Below, piece by piece: positions 1 through 10,860 of a DNA stretch of 64,000 nt (positions are counted from its first letter, which is position 1; each line of letters starts with the position of its first letter). Position numbers and translations under genes: made by a program. The notes under the pieces were generated by a model. The model was not told the DNA's origin, did not search any database, and saw only the letters and a list, made by a program, of their open reading frames with translations. The stretch lies in assembly GCA_008729055.1 (NCBI GenBank), contig SDUX01000004.1, positions 496,001-560,000 on the forward strand, written 5' to 3'. Source of the DNA: Pyropia haitanensis. Lineage: Eukaryota; Rhodophyta; Bangiophyceae; Bangiales; Bangiaceae.

Positions 1-845
1 GCCGCGGCAGCGTCGGCGTGGGTAAACGCATAGACGGGGGAAAAGGCGGCGGCGGCGGCGCCAGGGGCGACGCGCACCGCGTCGCCAATGCGGAGCGCGT
101 CCATCCGTACGACCGACCCGTCCGACCGCTCGACCGTCGCGGCGGCGGGGAAGCACGCCGGCTCGTCGTCGTCGTCGTCCGTATCGTCGGGGGTGGCCGT
201 CGGGGTCGCGGTCGGCGACGGCGTCGGCGTCGGCGTCGGCGTTGGGCTCGGCGTCGGCGTCGGCGTCGCGGTGGCACTCCCCACGGCGCCAACCACACGG
301 CTGGCGTACATGCACAGCCCCCCCCCCGACATGACGGTCACGACCTGCGTCTCACCCGCGGGTACGGTGCCCGGGCTCCCCCACCCCACCGCCCGCGTCG
401 CGTCGGCCGACACAAACAGCCCCGTACTCGCCGGCAGCGTCGCCTGCCCGTCCGTCCCACAGCTCAGCCCCGTCGGCACGGCGCCCGCCCAAAAGTCCCC
501 CCCCGACTCGAGGTTGCCCACCACCACCGCGTAGCGGGCGTTCCCAAAGAGCCCCTTGAGCGCGGCGAGCCCCGAGTCACCGCCGCCGCCGCCGCTGTCC
601 GCGGTGAATGCCGACCAGCGCACAAAGACGACCGGGCCACCCGCGCACGGGCCGCCGCCGAGGGACAGCGCCGACGCGTTGAGGAGGTTGCCGCCTTCGG
701 GGAGGGCGGTGAGCGCCGCGCCGGCGCGGATGGTGAGGGCGGGCGCGCAGGCGGTGGTGCTGGTGGAGTGGAAGCGGGGGTAGGTGCCGACGAGGGACGA
801 GAAGGGTGGCGCCGACGCCGCCACGGGGGGGGGGCGGCCGCGGCC

Positions 846-877
<32 letters not shown>

Positions 878-913
878 GGCGACGCGTGCCGCCGTCGCGG
901 GGAAGCGGACCAT
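1..913 (-). CDS. Secreted protein with Hedgehog/intein (Hint) autoprocessing domain, partial
   Basis: The gene runs off the left edge. The ATG at 913 starts a signal-peptide-like stretch (MVRFPATAARV followed by Ala and Val). After the G-run at 825-834 the protein continues one frame over: a globular region of about 160 residues, then a Pro-Thr linker and an acidic patch (positions about 160-280), then the start of a Hint domain. The visible Hint signature is CFPAAATVERSDGS, MDALRIGD and FSPVYAFTH; the splicing or cleavage Cys is the codon at 155-153. In Hedgehog-type Hint domains this Cys attacks the preceding peptide bond. The N-terminal part resembles nothing I know. The frame change at the 10-nt homopolymer needs one extra C and is probably an assembly error; a small intron is the alternative. 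The Hint assignment is fairly sure; the function is unknown. Confidence 0.75.
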
Positions 914-2717
914 GGCTGAGCAGAGGGGAATGACGGAAAGCAGGGGAAGAGGGTAGATGGGGGACGGATGCGGGGAAGAGAGTGGCGACGGGGTCAGAGG
1001 GAACGTCCGACCGTACCGACGCCAACGTGGGGGAGGCGGAAGGGGTGCACGGAGCGAGCGGGAAGGAAGACCACGCGCGTGCCGTGTGGACGCCCCCACC
1101 GACGCGCCGACCCGCCGCGGCGGCAAGGGGCTGGACAAGTACGGTGCCGCGGCGGCGGTGGCGACGGCTGCCGCCGCGGCGGCGGTGGCCGCCGCCGCCA
1201 CGGCGGCGCGTCCAGCGGGCGGTCCCGCCCACGGGCGGGCGGAACCGGGCCGGCCACGCGCTCCCCGGTCGCGCCACGCGCAACCCGGCGGCGGCGGCAC
1301 CACCGCCGCCGGCGGGGGCGGCCACGTCCCCGCGGCGGCGAGCCGGCCCGCTCACCCCCGCGTGGGCGCCGTGGCGACCCCACCCCGTCGTCAGCGCACC
1401 CCCCCCCCCCGCGCCCACCACGGCGGGCACCTCCAAGGCGCACCAGCCCACCTCGCCCCCCAGCCCCTTTCTGCCCCGCTCCCGCCCCGCCTCCCTCTCC
1501 CAGCCGTTGGGCGGGCGGGGTGCGCCCGTGTCAGCCTCGTCCCCGAAAAGGCAGAGACGGCGGGTGGGGGGGGGGGGGGGGGGGGTGGGGGGGACGCGGT
1601 GGGGTTTGGCGTGGCAGCCCGGTCGTCCCCCTGCTCCCACCCCCCCTTCTTCCGCCCTGCCGCGGGCGTGGGCGCGCACGAGCGCAGTGGCGGTGGGCCG
1701 GTGGGGCGGTAGGGCGGTGGCGGGAATGGTGGCGGCGGCGGTGGCGGTGGCGGCGGCGGCGGCGGAAGGCGGCGGCGGTGGCGGGCGAGAGGGTGGCGGC
1801 CAGCGGGGCGCGGGTGGGAGCGTCGTCGGCAGGGGGGGTGCGGCGGGCGGCCGGGGGGGGGAATGGCAGGGCAGCGGCGATGGACGCAAGACTGGGAGGG
1901 GGGGGCGGCGGGGGGGGCTGCAAGGGGTGGGAGGGGAACGACTGACAATGGCGGCGGCGGGTGGCGGCGCGCCGCCAGAGAGGAGGCTGAATCGCAGTGT
2001 CGGGCGGGGCGTTGCGGGTGGGGGGGCCCGCCGTGGCGGTGGCGATACCGTGGTGGCGGTGGCGGTACCGTGGTGGCGGTGGCGGCACCGTGGTGGCGGT
2101 GGCGCTGGCGGTACCGTGGTGGCGGTGGCGCTGGCGGTACCGTGGTGGCGGTGGCGCTGGCGGTACCGTGGTGGCGGTGGCGGTGGCGGTGGCGGCGTGG
2201 GAGAGCGCCAGCCCGCCGCGGGGGAGGGGTAACGCCGGGGGAGGGCGGAGGCCGGGACGGTTTGATGGACACGTGCCCACGCCTGTAGGCGCGGGCGTGC
2301 GATGGGCGGCCCGTCGCGCGCCCGCTGACACGGACGGCCCGCGGCGGCGCACACGCGGCGGCGGCGCGCGCGGTGTCGGCGCCGCCGCGGGCGGCGCGCC
2401 ACGCGCGCCCGCCGCCCCATCGTCGCGGTGGGACCTCCCAGCGTTGGCCAGTCGCGGCGGGCCGCGGCGGCCGGCCCGCCGCCGCGGCGGCGCACCCAAA
2501 CGGGGGGGCGCCCCCGCCACCCCACGCACGCGCGCGGGGCCGCGGCGGGCGCCCGCGGGCGCCGCCGCCCTGTCCGCTCACCCCTCCCCGCCGCTGGCAG
2601 TAGAGCGGCGTCCGCCACTGCGAGTGCGGCCACCCCCCCTCCCCCCCTCCCCCGCCACGCCCCTCGTCCCTCATCCCTTTCCCCGCGCCGCCCCCACCAA
2701 CCACCGTGCGGGGGCGG
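914..2717. other. Intergenic, low-complexity GC-rich sequence
   Basis: No gene supported. The stretch is dominated by GCC/GGC-type and G-run sequence, so several frames stay open on both strands without any recognisable domain. It separates the 5' end of the Hint gene from the 3' end of the glycosyltransferase gene, both on the minus strand. Confidence 0.6.
2034..2200. repeat. GGT/GGC minisatellite
   Basis: About six tandem copies of a 20-27 nt unit built on GTGGCGGTGGCGctGGCGGTACC. The last three full copies are nearly identical. It lies in intergenic sequence. Confidence 0.8.
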
Positions 2718-5288
2718 TCATCCCCGGACGCCCAGCACCGCGTCGGCGACCATGTCTGGGTCGGCCTCAACGTCGCCGCCCAGCGGGGCGGCGGCCCCCC
2801 CCCGCCCCCCGCGCGTCGCCGCCGCCACCCGCCGCGCCTCATTCGCCGCCACCGCCGCGGCCACGGCCGCCGCGTCACAGCGGCCGCCACCCCCAGCCGC
2901 GGCGGTCGGCTCGTCCACCCAAAACCAGTGGCCCGCCGCGGCGGCACGGGCGATCTTGGCGCCCACCCCAATGACAAAGTTGATGTTGACGAGCACCGGC
3001 GCGGCCGCCGCCGCCGACGTGTACGCGCCGCCCGCGTTGCCTGGCGTGCCCGCCACCGCCGGGTACCAGCGGCCATCGACAAAGCGGTCCGTGTCGAGCG
3101 CGCGGAACACGACGGGCACCGCGTTGCGGGCGGGCGCGTACAGGAGCAGCTTGGTCAGCAGCGACTGGTCGTTCTCAATGTACGCGTAGTCCCCCTTGGG
3201 CGCCCGCCGCCGGGGGGCGTACCGCCAGGCGACGGACGCGGCAAAGTGGGTGGTGACGGCCGCCCACAGGCGCCGCGTGGCGGGGGTGGGGCGGAGGTAC
3301 AGGAGGTTGCCCGCCACCTCGTGGCGGCTGTCAAAGGTGCCGACCAGGTCCACCCCGCCGCCGCCGTCGGGGCCGTCGCCGTCCGACGCGAGCACCGACC
3401 GGATGTGCGCGAGCGGGTCGGCCAGCCACACCGCGTCGGTCTCAAACGCAAAGACGTCGACGCCCGCGCCGAGGAGCTCCCCAATCAGCCGCGTCCGCGC
3501 GAGCATCAGCCCCCAGTACGCGCGCGAGCCGTAGCCGTCGCGGCGGCCACGCGGCGCCGCGGCGAGCGCGTCGAGCCGCACCGTTGCGGTGGCGGGGATG
3601 GCCGCGAGGCCCGCCGCCGCGTCCGCGTCGGTCGCCACCCACACCACGCCGGGCGGGCGGAGCCCCGCCGCGTCCACGTTGCACACCCACGAGCGGGCAA
3701 ACGGGAGAAAGTCCCGCGTGACGACCGTGAGCGAGAGCGTGTTGCCGTGTGCGGCGGCCAGCGCCAACAGCTGGGACCGAAGGTCGGGGGGGAGGAGCGG
3801 GGGGGGGGCGCCCGCCGCCGCGGCGGCTGACCCAGCCGGCGGCACCAGCGTGCCGTTGAGGGTGTAGCGCGGGAGGGTTGCCAGCGGCGGCACCGACACC
3901 GTCGGCGGCGGCGGCGCCCCCCCCCCAGCCGCCGCCAGTGCGGCCACGTCCAGGTGAGCCACCACCCCCCCCGCGCCCTCCACTTCCGCCAAGTACCGGG
4001 CGTGCCACCCCCCCCAGTGCGCGACGGTGCGTCCCGTAAAGGCCGCCCAGGCGGGCGACTTTTTCGGGTCGCCCGCCCCCCCCGGCCCGACCCCCCCCGG
4101 CGGGTAGGTCAGCCCCGGCGGGATGACCGGCCACAGGTACCACTCGCGGCGGCGGGCGGCCAGCCACGTGCCAAAGGCCGCCCAGTCTGCCCGCCGGGCG
4201 GGCGCAAACGCCGCCGCGCCAGCGGCGGAGAGGCCCGCCGACAGGGCCACCCCCGCCGCCGCGACGGCAGCGTCGACGGGGGCGGCCGCCCAGCGCGCCG
4301 CCGCGCCCGCGCCCGCGGCCGTCCCCACCCCCGCCGACCGCACCCGCACCGACGTGAGCGGGTGGAGGGCGTAGCCGGCGACGCGGACGTCCGCGCCATA
4401 CGCCGACCGGGCGGCGGCCAGCGCGGCAAACCAGCTGGGGTGGAGGGGCGGGGAGGTCTCCTCGAGGATCACCAGCGGCGGAGGGGGGGGGGGGGGGGGG
4501 CGGGCGCCAGCGTCGAGGCCACCCCCGCCCGCCACCGCCGCGGCGGCCGCCGCCCACGCGGCGAGGTACCCGCCGTACGCGCGGCCACGGACGGTGCGGG
4601 TGGTGAGCGGGCCGAGCGGCGCGCCCGACGCGGCCGTCCACGTGACGCCACGGAGGAGGTCCCGCTTGGCCGCCTCCCCCTCGGGCGGCGGCAGGCCGCC
4701 GCCGCCGCCGCCACTGTCGGCGATGAGCACCACGTCGAGCCGGACGGGCCCCGGGTAGGTAGCGGCGTGGAGCGACGCCAACAGCGCCGCCAGGACGGTG
4801 GGGGGGGACGCCGCCCACCGGCGGGGGTTCACCACCAGCAGCACCTGCGCGACGGGCGCGGTGGGGTCCGCCACAGCCGCCGTTCCGCCGCGCGCCTCTC
4901 CCCCCCCACCCGCTTCCTCGGCCGCCACCTCGCCGCCCCCCGGCGCCGCGTCCCCTTCCTCCCCTCCCTCCCCTCTTCCCGCGCCCGTTGACAGCACCCC
5001 CAGCCGCCCCACCACCGGTGTCGGCTCCCCATTGATGGTCAACGACGGCACCGCAGCTGGGGGTGGCGGCGAAAGACGGTGGGGCCACGCCCCCCCCTCC
5101 AGCGCGCCCTCCTCCCCCCCCCCGACGGGTAGCGCCGGCCGCCTCACGGCGGCCAGCAGGAACACCGCGCCCAGGACCGCCGCGATAAACGCGGCGCCGC
5201 GCGCGGCGCTTCGCCTCCGTGGCGGCATCAGGGACCGCAGGTAGCGGCGGAGGGCGCGTGAGAGGGTGGCCATGCTGGCGGGGGGCAT
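2718..5288 (-). CDS. Type II membrane glycosyltransferase with two GT-like modules
   Basis: Single open frame of 856 residues. Start chosen at 5288 (MPPASMATLS); the next in-frame Met is five codons later. A basic N-terminus is followed by one membrane segment at about residues 31-48, the usual Golgi type II anchor. Residues of about 150-500 look like a GT2-like module (VAQVLLVVNP, VVLIADSG, then VILEETSPPLHPSWF in the position of an acidic metal-binding loop). Residues of about 525-800 match the nucleotide-diphospho-sugar transferase family (PF03407, GT77-like): VTRDFLPFARSW, then FETDAVWLADPL with the ExD-type acidic pair at E616 and D618, VDLVGTFDSR, GNLLYLRP and YIENDQSLL. In plants GT77 members act on cell-wall or hydroxyproline-linked glycans in the Golgi. 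Sugar and acceptor cannot be told from sequence. Confidence 0.75.
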   Translation of the reverse strand: MPPASMATLSRALRRYLRSLMPPRRRSAARGAAFIAAVLGAVFLLAAVRRPALPVGGGEEGALEGGAWPHRLSPPPPAAVPSLTINGEPTPVVGRLGVLSTGAGRGEGGEEGDAAPGGGEVAAEEAGGGGEARGGTAAVADPTAPVAQVLLVVNPRRWAASPPTVLAALLASLHAATYPGPVRLDVVLIADSGGGGGGLPPPEGEAAKRDLLRGVTWTAASGAPLGPLTTRTVRGRAYGGYLAAWAAAAAAVAGGGGLDAGARPPPPPPPPLVILEETSPPLHPSWFAALAAARSAYGADVRVAGYALHPLTSVRVRSAGVGTAAGAGAAARWAAAPVDAAVAAAGVALSAGLSAAGAAAFAPARRADWAAFGTWLAARRREWYLWPVIPPGLTYPPGGVGPGGAGDPKKSPAWAAFTGRTVAHWGGWHARYLAEVEGAGGVVAHLDVAALAAAGGGAPPPPTVSVPPLATLPRYTLNGTLVPPAGSAAAAAGAPPPLLPPDLRSQLLALAAAHGNTLSLTVVTRDFLPFARSWVCNVDAAGLRPPGVVWVATDADAAAGLAAIPATATVRLDALAAAPRGRRDGYGSRAYWGLMLARTRLIGELLGAGVDVFAFETDAVWLADPLAHIRSVLASDGDGPDGGGGVDLVGTFDSRHEVAGNLLYLRPTPATRRLWAAVTTHFAASVAWRYAPRRRAPKGDYAYIENDQSLLTKLLLYAPARNAVPVVFRALDTDRFVDGRWYPAVAGTPGNAGGAYTSAAAAAPVLVNINFVIGVGAKIARAAAAGHWFWVDEPTAAAGGGGRCDAAAVAAAVAANEARRVAAATRGGRGGAAAPLGGDVEADPDMVADAVLGVRG

Positions 5289-7038
5289 GGTTGCCTCCGA
5301 GAAAGGGGGAGCGAGGAGAAACAAGGGCAGGGGGGGGAGGGCAAAGGGAGGGTGGTCAGGCCAGTGAGCAAGGGCGGAGGGAGCAGGGAAGAAGAGGAAG
5401 TGAGCAGGCGGCGGAAGCGGCAGCAGGAAAGAGGAGAGGGACCGGGGAGGGGGGGGGGGAGGGGGGGGAATGGGGGGGGAATTGAAAAGGGAGGGAAAGA
5501 CGGAAGCTGAAGAGGGAGGGGAGGGGAAGCAAGTGTCGCCGCAGCCTTGTTTGGGAAGAGGGGAGACCGGAGCAGCCGCCACGGGCAGCTGGGAGCGCCC
5601 CCCGGTCAGCGGCGGGCGGCGGCGGCGGCGACGGTAGCGGCGGCACAGCAGGCGCGGGCGCCCACGCCGCCGCGCCCGCCCGCCGCGCCCGCCCGCCGCG
5701 CCCCACAGCCGGCAGCCACCGCCGCGGCCGCCACCCGCGGCCGCGGCGCCCCCACGAGCGGCGGCCACGACCGCGACGCGGGTACCCCGCAGCCGCAGCC
5801 ACCACAACCGCAGCACCAGCAGCAGCGGCAACAACAACAACAACAGCAGCAGCAGCAACCACCGCAGCGGCAGCAAAAAAAAAAACGGCACCACGCGGCG
5901 GCAGGGGGAGGAGGCGGCCGCGGCGGTGGCAGCGGCGGTAGAGCCGGCGGGGGTCGCCCGCGGGGGGTGACGCCGCGGGCGGACCACGCCCACGCGGGGG
6001 CGTACCGGCCGCGCCGGCAGGGCGGCGCGGCGCACGCTGCGGCCGTGCGGATACGTCGGTGGGGGGCGGATGGGCGGGCGGGGTGGGCGGGGCGGGCGGG
6101 GCGGGGGGGGGGGGAGGGGGGGCGGGGCGCCGGACGGGGACCGTCGCCGATGCGGCGCCGCACGCGCCCGGTGGGAACACACACTCGTGACAGCTGGTTG
6201 GCGACGTGTGGGGCGACGTGGGCGCGGGGCGGGGATGTCAGCACCCGCTGCGCAGGCACACGCGGATGAGAGGCGGAGGGGGGGGGGGGGGAGCGTCTTG
6301 CAAAACCTTTTGCCACGCGCCCCACGCGGGGCACACTCCTACACGCGGCGCCGCCGGATCCGCGTCCGCCGCGCTCGTCGCGGCGGCTCCACCCCCCCCC
6401 CCCCCCGGCATCTCTCTACCCGTCTGCCGCCCCTGGTGGCTGCCGCCACCGCATCCCCTACCTACCCACGGGCGCGGGGTGCCGCCAACGCTGTACGGGG
6501 TGGGGGGGGGGGGGGGGGGTGAGGGGTTTGGGGAGCGCCGACGGCCGCCGCCGGTGGCCGCCGTGGCGGATCCCCCACGCCGTTTGCCGCCGTGCGTACC
6601 GGTGGCGTCGTTGCTACCGCCGCTGTGGCGGGTCCGTGGCGGCCGCCGCTGGGGCGTTTGGGGGCGTGGTGGGGGGGGAGGGGGGGGGGGGGGGGGGGGG
6701 TGGTGGTGGGGGGAGGGGGCGGCAGCGCCCGCGGCGGGTCGCGTGGAAGCAGCGCGAGGCGAGAACACGGACGCCGTCGGCCGCCACGCGCCGCGGCGGT
6801 GGCGCTACGCGGGAGCCGTGGCGTCTGCCCGCTGCGCGCCCATCGCGCGCGCCCGTCGCGCACTGCGCTCCGCGCGCCGCGCTCCGCCCCCGCACCCTAC
6901 TTCCCCCGCCGCGGTCGCGCCGCTCCTTCTTTCCCCCCCCCCCCCCCCTCCCCGCTCCCCTCTCCCTGCACGCCCCCACTTAGCGTCGCGTCACCCCTTG
7001 CGACGGCGGTGGCGGCGCGGGCGCGCCACCCCCCTCCG
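5289..7038. other. Intergenic region with CAG/CAA repeat and G-runs
   Basis: 5' flank of the glycosyltransferase gene and 3' flank of the desaturase gene. Contains a CAG/CAA-rich tract at about 5816-5875, a purine-rich segment at 5290-5540 and long G- or C-runs (for example 6393-6404, 6683-6701). No gene recognised. Confidence 0.5.
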
Positions 7039-8223
7039 TCACCGTCGGCCCTCCGTCTGCCCCCCCCCCGCTCCCCCCCCCCCCGTCGTGGGCATCCCCC
7101 ACGGGCGGGACCGTGCCGCCGGCGCGAGGCGCGGCGCCAAGCTCCACCCCCGGTCCGTCACAAACGCCCACAGCAGCCGCGTGTAGCTCGTGTAGTGAAA
7201 CAGCGCGTCGTAGTGCGGTGCCGCCGCGGCGCGCACCGCGGGCAGCGACACCCACGGCACGCCCGGGAAGTCGTGGTGCTCGACGTGGTAGCCCAGGTTG
7301 AGCCCCGGCACGTTGACCGCCCCGTAGTAGCTGTACGTGGCCTGGAACGCGTGCGCCGGGTAGTGCTCGGCAATCCCCCGCCCGCCGGCGGGGTGCAAGC
7401 CGACCGACGCGACGGCCGCGGCGGCGAGGTAGGCGAGGCTCGCCCAGCCGCCCGCCGCGACGACCGCCGCCGTCACCGCCGCGTTGGCCACCCAGTTGGC
7501 GGCCACCCACGGCCACTCGGCGCGCGGCAGCGGCCGGCCGCCCGCCGCCGCGGCGGTGCGGACGGCCTGGACGGCGGCAAAGGCGGCGAGCCACGCGGCT
7601 TTCCGCGGGGGGGAGCCGCCGACCCAGGCGGCTTCCGCGGGGAGGGGCATGTCGAGGTCCCGGCCGGGCCGACCGAGCGCCCCGTGGTGCAGCCGGTGGT
7701 GGTGGCGGAAGAGGGTGGCCGCGGGGAAGACGTGCGGCGTGTTGGCGGCGAGGCCGACCAGCCGGTTGGCCAGCGGGGAGCGGAAGATGAGCTCGTGCGC
7801 CGCCTCGTGCAGCGCCGCCCACAGCGCGTAGTCGAGGAACGCGCCGGCAACGTAGCCGGCAACGACGACGGCCCAGGTGGGGAGCAGGCGGGGGAGGGTG
7901 ACCGCCACGCCCAGCTGCGCCGCGATGAGCACCACGGTCAGGGCGGCGGTGGGGGGGTAGGGTGTGGCGAGCGCCGCGACGCCGGGGAAGGCGGCGAGGA
8001 TGGCTCGCCGTCGTGCCGCGTGGGGGTGCGCTACCGGCGGGAAAGGGGGAGGGACGAACGGCGCGCCGCCGTCCCCTCGGACCCCGCCGCCCGTGCCGCC
8101 GCCGCCGCCGCCGCCGCCGCCCCCGTCGTCCCGTCTGCCACCGTCGACACCGCCTTCGCCATCGTCGTCGCAGCCGCCGCGGGCGCAAACCGTGGCGCCC
8201 GCCGCGGCGGTAGCGGCGGTGGT

Positions 8224-8270
<47 letters not shown>

Positions 8271-8415
8271 GGCGAGGTGCGTCCCCCCCGCCGCCGCCGC
8301 CGCGGCTGCTGCTGCCGCCCACCGCCGCGGCGGCGGCGGCGGCCCGTGCGGCGGCCGCGACGGAGGCGGTCAGCAGGGACGGCCGCGGTGGCGGGCCGTC
8401 GGTGCCGCGGCCCAT
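7039..8415 (-). CDS. Sphingolipid delta-4 desaturase (DES1-like)
   Basis: Intact 458-residue frame; start at 8415 (MGRGTDGPP). Introduces the 4,5-trans double bond into dihydroceramide in the ER membrane. The three histidine boxes of membrane di-iron desaturases are all present: HEAAH at 203-207, HHRLHH around 239-244 and HVEHH at 377-381. DES-specific motifs are also visible: GLHPAGGRGIAEHY, ATYSYYGAVN, LNLGYHVEHHDFPGVPW and a C-terminal HYDALFHYTSYT. Typical family length is about 320-340; the extra length is an Ala/Gly/Pro-rich N-terminal region of about 120 residues that is probably disordered. Gly2 directly after Met recalls the N-myristoylated start of animal DES1, but the rest of a myristoylation signal is not obvious. 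No frame break. Confidence 0.88.
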
Positions 8416-9560
8416 GGCGGCGGACGGGTGCCGACTGGGGGCGGGCGAGCAGGACAAGAGGGGGGGACAGGCAGGGGACGACAGGGAACGGGAGGCTCGG
8501 GGCAACACGGGCGGCCAGACGAGCGGATGGTGGGGGGGCAACCCAGAGAGTGCACGCAAGTAGACGCGCTAGGGGCGGAGGGGGGGGGGAGAGAGGAGCG
8601 ACCGCGTCCAGGGGATGGAGACCGCCACTGCGAGTTGAGGGAGGAGCGGAGCCGGCGGGGGGCACAGCCGCCACGACGGGCGTCCCGCTGCCAGACCAAC
8701 GCACCGGACGGCACCGTACGACAGCGACGCAACGGCACCCCAGCGCGTGCCGCCGTGCGTGTGGCCACCGCCGCAGCAACGACAGCGGCGACACTCGACT
8801 ACCAGCACCCCGCGCACGCGCCCCCCCCCCCCCCCCCACCCCCCCCCCCCGGCAGCCACACTCCCAGGCACGACCGCGCCGACGCCCAAGCAACACCAGT
8901 AACCGCGTCGTCGGTCGGGCAGCGACGCGCGGCCGACGCGGGCGGCCGCGGCGGACGGCAATGGGGGGGTGCCGCGCGGCGGGGGGGGGGGGGGGCAAGG
9001 GACGGATGCGGTCACACCGCCGCGCACGGCAGGGGCGCGGTGACCGCGCCGCGCGGGCGGCGGCGGTGGCGGCGGCGGCGGCGGCGGGTCCGCCGCCGCC
9101 GGCCGGCCGCGGGGGGGGGGGGGGGGGGGTGCCGGTCTGTGTCGGACCCGGCGTGGGCTGGGGGGGCGGCGGTCACCGCCGCCGCCACCACCCGCGGGTG
9201 CGTCGGCCGCCGGTGGGGGGGGGGGGGGGGGGGGGGGCTGGTCGTTGGCCCGCCACGCTCCCCATGCGCCGCGCGTCGGCCGGCCATGCCGGCGGCGGCC
9301 GCCCGCCGCGTCGTCAGCCGGTGGTGGTGGGACGTCCGCCCCGCCCCCCCCCCCCCCCCCCCACCCCCCCCCCCCCCCGTCTCCCTCCTCCCCCCCCCCC
9401 CCCCCCCCTCCTCGCAGCCCCGTCGGGCAAGTCGACGGCGACTCGCCACGCACCCCCCCCCCCCCCCCCCCCCGTTCCTTGCACCCCATCCGGCGGTGGA
9501 CGCCCCCGCGGCACGCGACCCCCCGCACGCCACACGCGCACGGACGGGGCGCATTCCGCA

Positions 9561-9599
<39 letters not shown>

Positions 9600-10860
9600 A
9601 CCGCGGCGGGTGGGTGGCGGGCGGGGGGATAGGGTTTGGGTGGCGGCGGCGGTGGTGGCGGCCGCCGGTGGGGGCGGGGGGGGGGGGGGGGGGGGGGGGG
9701 GGGCGGCCGGTCACGGCGGCGGGCTCGCTCCGAGGCCGCGACCGACACGGCGCGGCGGGGTGGGGTGGCCAGCGAGTTGGGGGGGGGGGGAGGGAGGGGG
9801 GAGAGAGGGGTCCGTCCGCCGCGGCAGCCGGTGACGGGCTCCACCCTGGCGCCGCCGCGCGGGCGTGGCGGCGGCGCGGTCGGGCGGCGCACTGGGGCCA
9901 AGGAGGGGGGGGGAAGTGCGCCGGGCGGGGGGGGGGGGGGCCCGCCGCCGGCCGGGCGTACCGCCGACCGCCGGGCGGCCGCCGCGGCGACGCGCGTCGG
10001 CCATGGCGTGGCGTGGCCGCCGCGGCTGCCCGCCGCCGAGCGGGTGGTTGGGGTGGGGGGGGGGGGGGGGGGGGTGCGCTCGTCGTTGCCGCCGCGGCTA
10101 CCACCCCGAGCCACCGCCGTGGGGGGGGGGGGGGGGGAGGGGGTGGGGGGGGGGGGGTGCCGCTGACGCGGCGCGCTGCGACGCGCCGCGGGGGTTACCG
10201 GGGGGGGGGGGGGCGGGGATTGGGGGGGAGGCCGCTGGCGGCGGCGGCTGGCGGCGTGTCGCGGCGCCGGGGGGGGGGGGGGGGGGGCGCCGCCGCGTGC
10301 CGTGCGTGCCGGCGCCGCAGCGCGCGGCGCGTCGGCGCACCCCCCCCCCCCGCCGCGTCCCCCCCCGCGGTCCCCCCCCACCAACTTCCCCCCCCCGCCA
10401 CCCCCCCCGCCCACCAACCTCGGCAATGGGCGACACGCCACGCGGCGGCTGCCACACGGGCACCGTCGCGCCGCCGTCGGCGGCGGCGGCGGTGGCCTGC
10501 CGTTTTTTGGGGGCGCTGCGCCCCCCTCGGGGGTGCGTCGTGTTGTTGTTTTTTTTTTTTTGGCTTTGGCGGGGGGGGGGGGGGGGGGGGAGGAGTGTCG
10601 GTGCGACCGGAGCAAAGGGGGGGGGGGGGGGGGGGGGGGGAAGGGGGGGAATGGGCGTGTGGACGCGCGGTGGTGGCGGCGGTGTCTGCGCGGTGGGTGT
10701 TGGTGGGGGAGGAGAGTGGCGGGGGAGGGGTGGTGGGTGGGGGTGGGGGGGGAGTGGGGGGGGCGTGTGGTTGGGGGTGGGGGGGAGCGGGGGGGGGGGC
10801 GGGAAGGGGGGGGGACGACTGAGGCGGAGGGGGTGTGTGGCGGGGGGGATCCGTGCCCGG
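8416..10860. other. Gene-poor region of extreme G/C homopolymers
   Basis: No gene supported. Dense homopolymers: a C-run block at 8821-8850, repeated G-runs from 9110 to 10830 including a 28-nt G-run at 9676-9703, and C-run blocks at 9346-9480. On the + strand the second half is strongly G-rich, with many G-runs close enough to form G-quadruplexes. Confidence 0.6.

Noticed and set aside
957..3082. Several 250-560-codon open frames upstream of the glycosyltransferase 3' end
   Set aside because: They follow from GGC/GCC low-complexity sequence; no frame has a protein-like composition.
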